The notes beneath the pieces were generated by a model. The model ran no database searches, was not told where the DNA came from, and saw nothing but the letters and a program-made list of their open reading frames with translations. A stretch of 64,000 nt of DNA from Pseudomonas brenneri (GTDB lineage Bacteria > Pseudomonadota > Gammaproteobacteria > Pseudomonadales > Pseudomonadaceae): NCBI RefSeq assembly GCF_007858285.1, contig NZ_VFIL01000001.1, positions 1-64,000 of the forward strand. Direction: 5' to 3'. The translations under genes and the position numbers were made by a program. How positions within the stretch are numbered: position 1 is the stretch's first letter; every line of letters begins with the position of its first letter. Below, one piece after another: positions 11,448 through 19,447 of this stretch.

Positions 11448-12497
11448 GTGAGAGTAGCGAGTCCGATGGCAGTCATTGCGGCTGTTTTATTCTGCTTTTC
11501 CTTGGCTGCTTGCCAGAGTAAAGACGTGCCTGAAACTTATAGCTGGTCGGGAAGTGTCTCTGCGCCGCAGGAATACCCGATGGAGGTTTACCGGGGCGCC
11601 CTAGTCGCTGAGGACTTCACCTACGATTTTGATGCGATTTGGGGCACACAGAATACCGGGTGGGGTCATCAAGGCGGAACCATGACCACCGGCATCGAAA
11701 AAAAGGCGGTGCCCTATCAACTGGCGTTTACGTGGTACTCGCTGGTGGAGAAAAAGTTCTATACCGGCCAATGGACCTTGGACAAAGAAAAGATAAAGCG
11801 CCTCTTGGATGAGGGGTTTATCGACCAGGACACCCACAAGAAAGACACCTACAACACTTTTATCGTGGGGTTGGCGCCACAGGGCAGGGTGGTGTTGTGG
11901 GTGAGTGGGGCGGGAAACCAGAAGGAAGTTGGAGCCTTTGAGGCGCAGGTGACAGCCATTACCAAGGAAAGCGCGTACAGCAACGCCCAGTACATGTTCA
12001 AAGACGGTTACGCAGACCGAATGCTCAATGATCCATCCTATAAAACGTTCAGCCCGCAGGTCCGGCAAAAAATACAAACGCAAGGTTATCCTTCACCAGG
12101 AATCTATGACACCTACAGGGAGAAATACAATTGGCGACCGGTCGTTGTTCTGCAGGAAGGTGCTCAGTGGCTGGACTTTGGATTCAGCGCCTACAACGGT
12201 GAGCAGGAGAACATTTTCGGAAAAGAGCTCCTGGATAATCATTATGAAAAAAGGGCCATTCCCAAGTTCTGTGGTTTCTATTGGCGGGATGGAAGCAGCC
12301 GCTATGGCGTATGGGTTGACGCGTTCGACGAAAAAGAAATCTTTGATGTTTTTCAGAAGCTGGGCAAAGAAAAACACATAGACCTGGTGGTGAAGGTTGA
12401 TGCGCAAAACACCAGGGTTTCTCTGTTGCTAAGGTCGGGAGCGCAGGAGTTCCCTATCGGTAAAGCGAAAGTCAGGTTGTCTCGTAAAATCGAGTAG
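11448..12497 (+). CDS. DUF2931 family lipoprotein
   Basis: A 349-residue protein with a lipoprotein signal (hydrophobic run ending in the lipobox LAAC, Cys about 22) followed by a soluble domain that I recognise as DUF2931, of unknown function; such genes often lie near type VI or surface loci, neither of which is seen here. The start is GTG with AGAGG nine bases upstream. The gene is noticeably richer in A/T and in AAA/GAA codons than the channel gene before it, suggesting later acquisition. It ends at a strong hairpin. Confidence 0.75.
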   Translation: MRVASPMAVIAAVLFCFSLAACQSKDVPETYSWSGSVSAPQEYPMEVYRGALVAEDFTYDFDAIWGTQNTGWGHQGGTMTTGIEKKAVPYQLAFTWYSLVEKKFYTGQWTLDKEKIKRLLDEGFIDQDTHKKDTYNTFIVGLAPQGRVVLWVSGAGNQKEVGAFEAQVTAITKESAYSNAQYMFKDGYADRMLNDPSYKTFSPQVRQKIQTQGYPSPGIYDTYREKYNWRPVVVLQEGAQWLDFGFSAYNGEQENIFGKELLDNHYEKRAIPKFCGFYWRDGSSRYGVWVDAFDEKEIFDVFQKLGKEKHIDLVVKVDAQNTRVSLLLRSGAQEFPIGKAKVRLSRKIE

Positions 12498-12521
12498 GCT
12501 CCCCCTGCTCATGGGGGAGCC
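12497..12521. terminator. Bidirectional terminator between convergent genes
   Basis: A perfect 9-bp stem (GGCTCCCCC / GGGGGAGCC) with a 7-base loop begins at the last base of the lipoprotein stop codon and lies 13 bases from the stop of the convergent MFS gene. There is no long T run on either side. Confidence 0.7.
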
Positions 12522-12533
12522 ATACTTGAGTGG

Positions 12534-13766
12534 TCAACCAAGCGCAGGCTGGGCCGCAAGGCTATTACTGACCTTACGTCCCAGCACCAGCACGGTCACA
12601 AAACCCAAGCCCACCAGCACCGTGGCCAGACTCAGCAGCACCGAGCTGCCCAGTTGGTCGACGATCCGCCCACCGAAGAACGAGCCCAGGGCAATAATCA
12701 CCTGGAACAAAGCGACGAAGAGCGGCATGCCGCGTTCGACATCCTTGGGCGCCACGACAAACATCCAGATACTGGCGCAGGCCGGGAACGCACCGAAGGC
12801 GAACCCCCAGAGCGCGATCAGCATCGCTGCGCCTGTCAGTCCGGTGGCGAAGTGGGGGAATAGGGCCGTGCTGGTGCCGATCATCAGCGCCACCAGCAAG
12901 AGGGTGTGACGTACGCTGCGGTTGGCGGCAAATCCGGCAAAAATATTACCCATCACTCCCGCCACGCCGAAGAGCAACAGCAGCGAGCCAATCGTCGGCC
13001 CGTCGAAGCCGGCACTGTGCTTGAAGAAGGGTGCGACGTAGGTGTACGCGGCAAAGTGCGCCAGGCCGATCAGTAAGACAGCAATCAACCCGACCCGCGC
13101 TTGTGGGTTGATGAACAAGGCTGGCAGGTCACTGATGCGAATGGCTTTCTCCGGGTTGAGTCGCGGTAGCAGGAAGATCTGCGCCAATAACACGGGTACG
13201 CCCATCAGCGCGGTGATCAGGAAGGTCATGCGCCAGCCCATCAGCCCGCTAAGCCAGGTGCCTACAGGCACGCCCAGTACGGTGGCCAGGGTTACGCCGA
13301 CCATGATGATCGAAGTGGCCTGGGCGACGCCGACCCCCTTGGGGGCCAGCCGGCCGCTGAGGGCGATGGCCGTTGCCCAGAAACCGCCGATGCTGATGCC
13401 CAGCAGGACGCGGCCGAACAGCAGCAGGCCAAAGTCGCTGGCAAAGGCCACGACCGAGTTGGCGATGATCATGATCAACGTCAGGCCGATCAACAGGTAG
13501 CGACGGTCCATGGTGCCAATGCTGACCGACAGCAAGGGGGCGGCGAGGGCGGCCATGATGCCGGGCAGGGTAACCATCAGGCCGGCATGGCCGGCGCTGA
13601 TGCCCAGGTCACTGGCGACGTCATTGAGTACACCCACCGGCAGGAACTCACTGGTCACCAGGGCGAAGGCACCCACGGCGACCGAGAGAATCGCCAGCCA
13701 CTGCTGTTTGACGCTCTGTTGATTATGTTCGGGGAGGCTGTGAGGAGCCTGGCTGACGCTTGGCAT
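12534..13766 (-). CDS. MFS efflux transporter (DHA1/AraJ-like)
   Basis: A 410-residue, twelve-helix drug:H+ antiporter-type MFS protein. Helix 1 begins LAILSVAVGAFALVTSEFLPVGVL, the family's characteristic start, and the second half contains a conserved GVAGVMGNIFAGFAANR loop. This group exports sugars, purine analogues or chloramphenicol-like drugs; the substrate cannot be read from the sequence. Upstream there is a clear TATAAT -10 box and an 18-bp palindrome overlapping the -35 region, so it is probably controlled by a TetR-type repressor encoded elsewhere. Confidence 0.87.
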   Translation of the reverse strand: MPSVSQAPHSLPEHNQQSVKQQWLAILSVAVGAFALVTSEFLPVGVLNDVASDLGISAGHAGLMVTLPGIMAALAAPLLSVSIGTMDRRYLLIGLTLIMIIANSVVAFASDFGLLLFGRVLLGISIGGFWATAIALSGRLAPKGVGVAQATSIIMVGVTLATVLGVPVGTWLSGLMGWRMTFLITALMGVPVLLAQIFLLPRLNPEKAIRISDLPALFINPQARVGLIAVLLIGLAHFAAYTYVAPFFKHSAGFDGPTIGSLLLLFGVAGVMGNIFAGFAANRSVRHTLLLVALMIGTSTALFPHFATGLTGAAMLIALWGFAFGAFPACASIWMFVVAPKDVERGMPLFVALFQVIIALGSFFGGRIVDQLGSSVLLSLATVLVGLGFVTVLVLGRKVSNSLAAQPALG

Positions 13767-13826
13767 TGTGTTGAGGTCCGAAGAGGATGCAGCCTGAGGC
13801 CAGGCTGGGGGGAGAATGTGGAGGCA

Positions 13827-13869
13827 ATTATAGGAATTGGTTCAGGCAATTAAACAGGCCGGTCTGTTT
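13827..13869 (-). promoter_or_regulatory. Promoter of the MFS gene with TetR-type palindromic operator
   Basis: On the minus strand a perfect TATAAT (13827-13832) lies about 60 bases before the MFS start. Twenty bases further upstream is the palindrome AAACAGGCCGGTCTGTTT (13852-13869; two 9-base halves with a single mismatched pair), placed over the expected -35 position. The ACAGACCGG half-site is typical of TetR-family repressors. Confidence 0.6.
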
Positions 13870-13940
13870 GATAGTCATCATCAATGCAATCAATGCGCCG
13901 CTCTAACGCGGCCTTGAACAGTCTGTTGGCCGTGGGAATA

Positions 13941-13966
13941 CGGCATCTCAAGGCATCGAGATGCCG
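13941..13966 (-). terminator. Hairpin after the azoreductase gene
   Basis: A perfect 9-bp stem CGGCATCTC / GAGATGCCG with an 8-base loop, 11 bases downstream of the azoreductase stop on the minus strand. Only a short T-rich tract follows. Confidence 0.6.
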
Positions 13967-13977
13967 GGGCGATTCAG

Positions 13978-14598
13978 TCAGGCACAAATCAGTGGGTTGA
14001 ACAGCGGCTCCAGCGCCAGCCGGGCACGGCTATCCTGGATCGCCGCCTTAACCGCCTCCTCGCCGAACACCAGCCCCTGCAGGTAGGTGAAGTGCGGGTC
14101 GAGCAGCCCGAGGGTGCCCAGTACCTGGCGCAGGTAAGGTGTCAGAAAGTCCGGTTGCCGTGCCTTTTCGCCCTGATGAAAGCCACCGGAACCGACCAGT
14201 ACATACACCGCACGGTTGCTCAGCAAGCCGGTCTTGCCTTCGGGCCCTGAGCTGAAGGTGCGGTGAATGCGCAGCACATAGTCGACCCACAGCTTGAGCG
14301 CTGCGGGCAACGTGAAGTTATGCATCGGGGTGGCTATGAGCAGGATATCGCAGCGCTCCAGCTCGCGGATCAGCGTTTCGGAAATCTCAAACTCCGCTGC
14401 GTCGAACGGCGTGGTCGTCGCCAGGCCACGAGCGTAGTCCATGCCGAGCGGTGGCAGCGGGTGTGTGCCCAGGTCGCGCTCGACCAGTTCGAGCCTTGGG
14501 TGCCGTTGCCGAAGGGTGTCCACCAGTTCCAGTGCCAACTGGTTCGCATGGGAAACCAGGCCATTGGGGCTGGCGTTGATTAATAGAACATTGTTCAT
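13978..14598 (-). CDS. FMN-dependent NAD(P)H azoreductase / quinone reductase (flavodoxin-like)
   Basis: A 206-residue flavodoxin-fold reductase of the AzoR/MdaB group. It starts MNNVLLINASPNG, the phosphate-binding loop for FMN, has the flavin-contact motif ATPMHNFTLPAALKLWVDYVLR and the second loop VLVGSGGFHQG. It reduces azo dyes or quinones by two electrons in the cytosol. The ATG overlaps the TGA of the acetyltransferase gene upstream (ATGA), so the two are translationally coupled; in-frame extension beyond it is just that overlap. The physiological substrate is unknown. Confidence 0.88.
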   Translation of the reverse strand: MNNVLLINASPNGLVSHANQLALELVDTLRQRHPRLELVERDLGTHPLPPLGMDYARGLATTTPFDAAEFEISETLIRELERCDILLIATPMHNFTLPAALKLWVDYVLRIHRTFSSGPEGKTGLLSNRAVYVLVGSGGFHQGEKARQPDFLTPYLRQVLGTLGLLDPHFTYLQGLVFGEEAVKAAIQDSRARLALEPLFNPLICA

Positions 14599-15041
14599 GC
14601 CTGATTCTCTGTCCGAAGGCTTTGGGTGAAGTGCATGCCATGGGCCAACAACCCCTGGCGAAAGTAAAAACGTTGGGCCAACGGCATATGCAGCCCGGTA
14701 TCCAGCACGAAATGGGCGCAACCACGCTGCACGGCGTCCTCACGAACAGCGTTCAGCAAGCGTGCTCCCAGGCCGCTGCGCTGCAGATCCGGATGCACCA
14801 CCAGATCATCGACGTAGATGAAACGCCCGTAGAGCAGGTTTTCCAACTCGCGGTAACCGGCCAGGCCGACCACGTGCCCAGCGTCCCAGGCGGCCAGCAA
14901 ACGGTACCCTTGCTCGCTCTGGCGCGCCAGTTGTGCCACATAGTGGGTCGGGTCGGTCACATGCGGGCGCAGTACGCGCATAAGGTCGAAACTGGCCTCG
15001 AAAGCCTGCTTGTCTTCGAGATGTCCAAGTGTGTAAGCCAT
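14595..15041 (-). CDS. GNAT family N-acetyltransferase
   Basis: A 148-residue GNAT enzyme. The central strand and acetyl-CoA pyrophosphate loop are visible as YVDDLVVHPDLQRSGLGARLL (Q/RxxGxG/A motif), followed by the C-terminal FYFRQGL segment. It transfers acetyl from acetyl-CoA to an unidentified amine. It is the first gene of a two-gene unit with the azoreductase and diverges from the PdxR-like regulator across 87 bases, so that regulator is a candidate for controlling both. Confidence 0.85.
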   Translation of the reverse strand: MAYTLGHLEDKQAFEASFDLMRVLRPHVTDPTHYVAQLARQSEQGYRLLAAWDAGHVVGLAGYRELENLLYGRFIYVDDLVVHPDLQRSGLGARLLNAVREDAVQRGCAHFVLDTGLHMPLAQRFYFRQGLLAHGMHFTQSLRTENQA

Positions 15042-15128
15042 GTCTGTCGTCCGCTGTAGAGAGGTAGCTGACCTTAAAGAGTTGATGGCTTAAGCTACAG
15101 GGCCGAAAAGTGCATAAATGACTAGGCC

Positions 15129-16529
15129 ATGATTGCTCCCTTCTCGCTGGACCGTAGCCAGCCAGCGCCGATTTATCGCCAGCTTTATCAGCGATTTCGC
15201 GAGTCCATCGCCGATGGCCGCCTGCGTCCGGGTGATCGTGTGCCTGCCGTTCGCGCCTTGGCGGCGCAGTTGAACCTGGCGCGGGGTACGGTGGAAGCGG
15301 CCTATCAATTGCTGATGGGCGAGGGCTACCTGATCGCTCGCGGAGCCGCCGGGACGATTGTCACACCGCAACTGGCCGCCGTTTCCTCGGCCGTACTTCA
15401 CGCCCCAACGGTTGCGATGCAGTATCAGTCCAATCATTGCGGGGCATTGCCGCTTGCCCTGCAGATGGGGCTGCCCGCGCTGGATGCCTTTCCCCGCAAA
15501 CTCTGGACCCGACTGGCGGGCCGCCAGTTGCGCCAGGCTGGCCTTGAGGGGCTCGTGTACCCGGATCCGTGCGGCCACGCGCCGTTGCGCGCGGCCATAG
15601 CGACCTACTTGGGGATTGCACGGGGCATTACTTGCCGCCCGGAACAGGTGTTCGTGTGCGCAGGCTATCGTGCGTGCCTGGACCTGATCAGCCACACCTT
15701 GATGCGCCCTGGCGATTCGTGCTGGCTGGAAGAGCCTGGTTACTTCATGGCGAGGAATGCGCTACTGGAAGCCGGCGCACAGTTGGTGCCGGTCCCCGTG
15801 GATGACCAGGGGCTTGACGTTGCGCAAGGTATCGCCCGCTGCCCGGACGCGCGCTTTGCGGTCGTTACGCCGACCCATCAGAGCCCACTGGGCGTGTCGC
15901 TGTCACTGCCGCGTCGGTTGGCGCTATTGGATTGGGCCAATCGCCAAGGCAGCTGGATCATCGAGGATGACTACGACAGCGAATACCGCTATCAGGGCAG
16001 CCCCCTGCCTGCGCTCAAAAGCCTCGACCAGCAGGGCCGCGTGCTCTACACCGGGACCTTCAGCAAGGTCTTGTTTCCAGGCCTGCGCCTGGCCTATCTG
16101 GTGGTGCCGGCGGCGCAGAGCGAGGCCTTTGCCCGTCAGGCGGATCGTCTGCATAACCACTGCCCGCAGCTCCTCCAGGCGACTGTCAGCGCGTTTCTCG
16201 TCGAGGGGCACTTTGCACGGCACTTGAAAAAAATGCGCGCCCTCTATGCGCGCCGCCGCCAGTGGCTGGTCGAAGCGCTGCAACAACAGTTCGGCGAACG
16301 CCTGTTGATCAATCCCCAGGCGGGAGGCATGCACCTGATCGCAGGCCTGCGTGAGGGGGATGATGTTGCCCTCGCTCAGCGCGCCCGGGCCATTGGTATC
16401 GCCGTCGAGCCGCTGTCACAGTGGTACCTGGAGGCCAGGCCCAGGCACGGGCTGGTCCTGGGTTTTACCAACATCGCCAGCGCCGAACAGGCAGCGACAA
16501 TGGCGCTTCGATTGGCTCAAGTCTTCTAG
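15129..16529 (+). CDS. MocR/PdxR-type transcription regulator (GntR + aminotransferase)
   Basis: A 466-residue fusion of a GntR winged helix (about 10-78; DGRLRPGDRVPAVRALAAQL, then ARGTVEAAYQLL) and a fold-type-I aminotransferase-like domain. The PLP pocket is intact: EDDYDSEYRY supplies the ring-binding aspartate/tyrosine, TGTFSKVLFPGLRLAYLV carries the Schiff-base lysine, and the C-terminal arginine region ends in VLGFTNI. Such proteins sense PLP or an amino acid through PLP. It is divergent from the GNAT/azoreductase pair and precedes the leader/hydrolase unit. Confidence 0.9.
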   Translation: MIAPFSLDRSQPAPIYRQLYQRFRESIADGRLRPGDRVPAVRALAAQLNLARGTVEAAYQLLMGEGYLIARGAAGTIVTPQLAAVSSAVLHAPTVAMQYQSNHCGALPLALQMGLPALDAFPRKLWTRLAGRQLRQAGLEGLVYPDPCGHAPLRAAIATYLGIARGITCRPEQVFVCAGYRACLDLISHTLMRPGDSCWLEEPGYFMARNALLEAGAQLVPVPVDDQGLDVAQGIARCPDARFAVVTPTHQSPLGVSLSLPRRLALLDWANRQGSWIIEDDYDSEYRYQGSPLPALKSLDQQGRVLYTGTFSKVLFPGLRLAYLVVPAAQSEAFARQADRLHNHCPQLLQATVSAFLVEGHFARHLKKMRALYARRRQWLVEALQQQFGERLLINPQAGGMHLIAGLREGDDVALAQRARAIGIAVEPLSQWYLEARPRHGLVLGFTNIASAEQAATMALRLAQVF

Positions 16530-16601
16530 GGCTGCTACACGATTGCGTCTGCAACAGGATCCTGGCTTGTCAGCTTGCAGTGATATTGCTAGTGTCGGGC
16601 C

Positions 16602-16673
16602 ATGACTGATTATTGCCTCACCTCGACTACCACCACCACGACCGGCGAAAGCGGAGCGTGCGAGGTGTCGTGA
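16602..16673 (+). CDS. Putative threonine-rich leader peptide (attenuator)
   Basis: A 23-codon ORF encodes MTDYCLTSTTTTTTGESGAC followed by EVS and a TGA stop; eight residues are threonine, six of them consecutive (codons 9-14). A 7-bp stem, CACCTCG (16619-16625) with CGAGGTG (16661-16667), encloses the Thr codons, and a strong terminator follows 20 bases after the stop. This is the layout of an amino-acid attenuator such as thrL of enterobacteria. A -35-like TTGTCA lies at 16567, but no good ribosome site is visible, which lowers confidence. The gene controlled would be the isochorismatase-family hydrolase. Confidence 0.5.
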   Translation: MTDYCLTSTTTTTTGESGACEVS

Positions 16674-16693
16674 GTCAATAGCAAACGAACTTC

Positions 16694-16726
16694 AAAGGCC
16701 CGCCAGCGATGGACAGGGCCTTTTTT
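16694..16726 (+). terminator. Rho-independent terminator between leader ORF and hydrolase gene
   Basis: AAAGGCCC pairs perfectly with GGGCCTTT across a 14-base loop and runs into TTTTTTA. It precedes the hydrolase start by about 40 bases, so it is either the end of the pdxR-like transcript or the regulated terminator of an attenuator. Confidence 0.8.
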
Positions 16727-16767
16727 ATGCCCTTGTGTCGCTGGTTAAAATGCAAGGAGATGCACTT

Positions 16768-17286
16768 ATGTACGCCCTGTTGGTACTCGATATGCAAGTT
16801 GGGCTGGTTCATGGCCCGCAAAAGCCATGGCGCTGCGAGGCGCTGCTGGAAACCGTGAATGCCTTGATGGACAAGGCGCGCGATGCCGGCGCGCCGATTT
16901 TTCTCGCGCGCCATATCGGGCCCGTTGGGTCGGCAATCGAACCCGGCAGCCCGTTGACAAGGGTGGTGTCGGAACTGAAGCTGCTGGGTGGGGAAACGGT
17001 GTTTGATAAACGGCGGCCCAGCGCCTTTGCAATGACGGACCTGGCGGATAACTTGCGCGCTTGCGGCGCTACCGGCGTAGTGATCACTGGGCTGAAAACT
17101 CAATATTGCGTCGATAGCACCTGCCGTGCAGCACGTGATCTTGGCTTCGATGCCGTCCTCGTCGCCGATGGACATAGCTGTTCAGACACGTCGGTGATGA
17201 ATGCCTGGGACATCGTCGCTCATCACAATGCAACGCTTGACGGACCATTCTGCCGGCTGGTTCGGGCTGAGGAGTGGCATTTCTGA
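16768..17286 (+). CDS. Isochorismatase-family cysteine hydrolase
   Basis: A 172-residue cysteine hydrolase. The three catalytic positions are visible: Asp in LLVLDMQVG, Lys in VFDKRRPSAF and the nucleophile Cys in GLKTQYCVDST, the classical Asp-Lys-Cys set of isochorismatase/nicotinamidase-type enzymes. The ATG at 16768 has AAGGAG eight bases before it; an upstream in-frame ATG would start inside that ribosome site. It follows the Thr-rich leader and terminator, the only hint of regulation. The true substrate (an amide or vinyl ether) is unknown. Confidence 0.85.
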   Translation: MYALLVLDMQVGLVHGPQKPWRCEALLETVNALMDKARDAGAPIFLARHIGPVGSAIEPGSPLTRVVSELKLLGGETVFDKRRPSAFAMTDLADNLRACGATGVVITGLKTQYCVDSTCRAARDLGFDAVLVADGHSCSDTSVMNAWDIVAHHNATLDGPFCRLVRAEEWHF

Positions 17287-17340
17287 CGGCGGGGTTTTGC
17301 GCATCTGTTCTAATCGAGTGATTGCTCTGGGAAACACACT

Positions 17341-17835
17341 ATGACCATCCGCTACGCAAAAATGATCCTGACCCTGATGCTGGCGGCCTTCGCCGCCCTT
17401 GTCGCGTTCAATAACATGACCGATTACGGCTCCAACTTTGCCTTCGTCCAGCATGTATTGAGCATGGACACCATCTTCCCCGGCAGTACGGCGATGTACC
17501 GGGCAATCACCACGCCGTGGCTCTGGCATGCTGCCTATGGGCTGATCATCGTAGGTGAAGCCATGACCGCCGTATTGTTGGCCTGCGGCGCACTGGTACT
17601 GTGGCGGGCCAGGCAGGCCAGTGGCCGGCAGTTCAACGCGGCCAAACGGGTTGCGATTATCGGCTTTACCGCGGGTTTGCTGGTGTGGTTTTTCGGCTTC
17701 ATGGTGATTGGCGGGGAGTGGTTCCTGATGTGGCAATCCCACCAGTGGAATGGCCAGGAAGCGGCATTCAAGTTCTATATGGCGATGCTTGGGGTACTGA
17801 TCTTTCTCAATCAGCCGGATGCCGATTGCGATTGA
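17341..17835 (+). CDS. DUF2165 family small membrane protein
   Basis: A 164-residue inner-membrane protein with four predicted helices (about 8-27, 62-88, 103-127 and 141-157) and the family motif NNMTDYGSNFAFVQHVLSMD between the first two. DUF2165 has no established function. The gene stands alone, 54 bases after the hydrolase gene on the same strand, and may be co-transcribed with it. Confidence 0.8.
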   Translation: MTIRYAKMILTLMLAAFAALVAFNNMTDYGSNFAFVQHVLSMDTIFPGSTAMYRAITTPWLWHAAYGLIIVGEAMTAVLLACGALVLWRARQASGRQFNAAKRVAIIGFTAGLLVWFFGFMVIGGEWFLMWQSHQWNGQEAAFKFYMAMLGVLIFLNQPDADCD

Positions 17836-17862
17836 CGCGTACCGACCAAGCGCCTCACACGA

Positions 17863-18309
17863 TCAGCGAACGAATTTGACGTACACCCGTTCAGGGTCGT
17901 AGTCATCAAGGTTCTCGATGCTTCCACTGGGTATAAACCCGGCCTTTGCGATCAACGCCTGTGAGGCGGCGTTGGACGCATTGGTCGTAACAAACAGCTT
18001 GGGCGTCTTGCACGCCGCCTCGGCTGCCGCCAGCAAGCAAAGCGCTACGCCCCGACGCTGATAGGCGGGAGACACAACCACCAGTTGCACAAAGCCGTGA
18101 TTGAAAAAATCGTGGGTGAGCACCAGGAACCCTGCGCACCGGCCTGCATCGACGGCTACCAGGCATTGCTGGCGCGCGACGGCATCATAGATAAAGACGT
18201 GACGACTGGCATGGGACGCTGCATAGGTGTCCAGTTCGATCAGGGCGTGCACGTCATCGGGTTCTGCCTGGCGGACGAGCCAGTTCGGGCTTGCGTTGTC
18301 GAGGGTCAA
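17863..18309 (-). CDS. GNAT family N-acetyltransferase
   Basis: A 148-residue acetyltransferase. The acetyl-CoA loop reads VSPAYQRRGVALCLL and is followed by the family's C-terminal NAASQALIAKAGF helix-strand. The start is a TTG with GGAG eight bases upstream; no ATG lies near the expected N-terminus, so the weak start is credible. It is convergent with the DUF2165 gene (27-base gap) and follows the LysR gene on the same strand after about 110 bases. Confidence 0.82.
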   Translation of the reverse strand: MTLDNASPNWLVRQAEPDDVHALIELDTYAASHASRHVFIYDAVARQQCLVAVDAGRCAGFLVLTHDFFNHGFVQLVVVSPAYQRRGVALCLLAAAEAACKTPKLFVTTNASNAASQALIAKAGFIPSGSIENLDDYDPERVYVKFVR

Positions 18310-18422
18310 TTTCAGCTCCGTTGTCTGGTCAGAGGGCGTTTTGTACGATATCGCATCTCGACAGCATGCTAGTAGCGCACGATATTTTTGTCGTAATCAT
18401 CACCTCGCGTGAAATGACCTCT

Positions 18423-19352
18423 TCAGTTGTTGCGAGAACCCTCGAATCCCGGCTGTGCTTCAAACGCTTGGGCCAGAAAATCGATCAAGGTCCGGACTGA
18501 CGGCAACAGCCCGCGCCTCGACGGGAAGACCGCGCTGATAACGCCTTCGACGGGCCTCCATTCGGGGAGCAAGCTGACCAGGTGGCCATCTTCGATTTCA
18601 TCCTTGACCACGGCCAACGGCAGGTTGGCGATGCCCACACCCAGCAGCGCGGCACTTTTCAGGGTGGGCATGTCATCGCTGACCAGCCGTGGCGTGTGGC
18701 AGATCTCGGCCGTGACGCCTTCCGGCCCGTTCAGCCCCCAGACGTAATGCAGCATCGGGTTGCCCCAACTGATGCTCGGCAGTCCTGATAAGTCGGCGGG
18801 TAGTAGTGGCAGTGGATGCTGCTGCAAAAAGGCCGGGCTCGCGACCAGTGCCTGGGGGCTTCTGGCAAGCACCTTCATCACCAGATCGCTGCTTTCCAGC
18901 GGTGGAAAGCACAGGTTCAACGCAATGTCGTATCCCTCGCTGATCAGGTCCACCTTGCGGTTGAAACTTTTCACGTTGAGTTCGACGCTGGGGCATTGCG
19001 CCATGAACTGGCCGAGCAGCGGCGCCACCCAGTAATTGAGCAGTGGGGTGGTGCAGCTCAGGCGAATCACCCCGCGTGGTTCGGCTTTGTTGAAGGCGAT
19101 CAGGTCCTCGGCAGACTCTGCCTCGGCGGTCATCGCCACGCAGTGGCGGTAGTAGGCCAGGCCAATATCGGTGACCTGGAACTGGCGGGTAGAACGCTGT
19201 ATCAGTCGAGCCCCCAGCCGCGCCTCAAGCTGGCTGACCCGTCGGCTCAAGGTCGACTTGGGCATGTTGAGCGCCCGACCGGCTGCCGCGAAGCCGCCAT
19301 GCTCAACCACCTTGGCGAAGAGGAAGAGTTCATTCAGGTCAAACATGCGCAT
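18423..19352 (-). CDS. LysR-type regulator next to pirin gene
   Basis: A 309-residue LysR regulator of the CrgA/DsdC-like group: DNA-binding helices at about 6-60 (LFLFAKVVEHGGFAAAGRAL, STLSRRVSQLEARLGARLIQRSTR), then the effector domain. Two starts are possible, ATG 19352 and ATG 19346; the second is better spaced from GGAA. It is divergent from the pirin/hydrolase group with a gap of 95 bases, so it probably controls those genes. The inducer is unknown. Confidence 0.9.
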   Translation of the reverse strand: MRMFDLNELFLFAKVVEHGGFAAAGRALNMPKSTLSRRVSQLEARLGARLIQRSTRQFQVTDIGLAYYRHCVAMTAEAESAEDLIAFNKAEPRGVIRLSCTTPLLNYWVAPLLGQFMAQCPSVELNVKSFNRKVDLISEGYDIALNLCFPPLESSDLVMKVLARSPQALVASPAFLQQHPLPLLPADLSGLPSISWGNPMLHYVWGLNGPEGVTAEICHTPRLVSDDMPTLKSAALLGVGIANLPLAVVKDEIEDGHLVSLLPEWRPVEGVISAVFPSRRGLLPSVRTLIDFLAQAFEAQPGFEGSRNN

Positions 19353-19447
19353 CGTTCCATTTTTGAGATGGTGAAGTTTAATTCAACCACTACCGAACAC
19401 CTAGTGCGACGACTAAGGTGGAGCCATTGTTTCTTCCGGCAACCATC

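Noticed and set aside
13964..13976. 13-base match (CCGGGGCGATTCA) to the insertion-sequence end at 115-127
   Set aside because: Too short, no transposase or partner repeat nearby, and half of it belongs to the hairpin after the azoreductase gene.
16626..16643. ACC repeats as a simple microsatellite
   Set aside because: The run is only six codons, includes ACT and ACG variants, stays in frame within an ORF and is framed by a stem and a terminator; coding is the better reading, though not proven.
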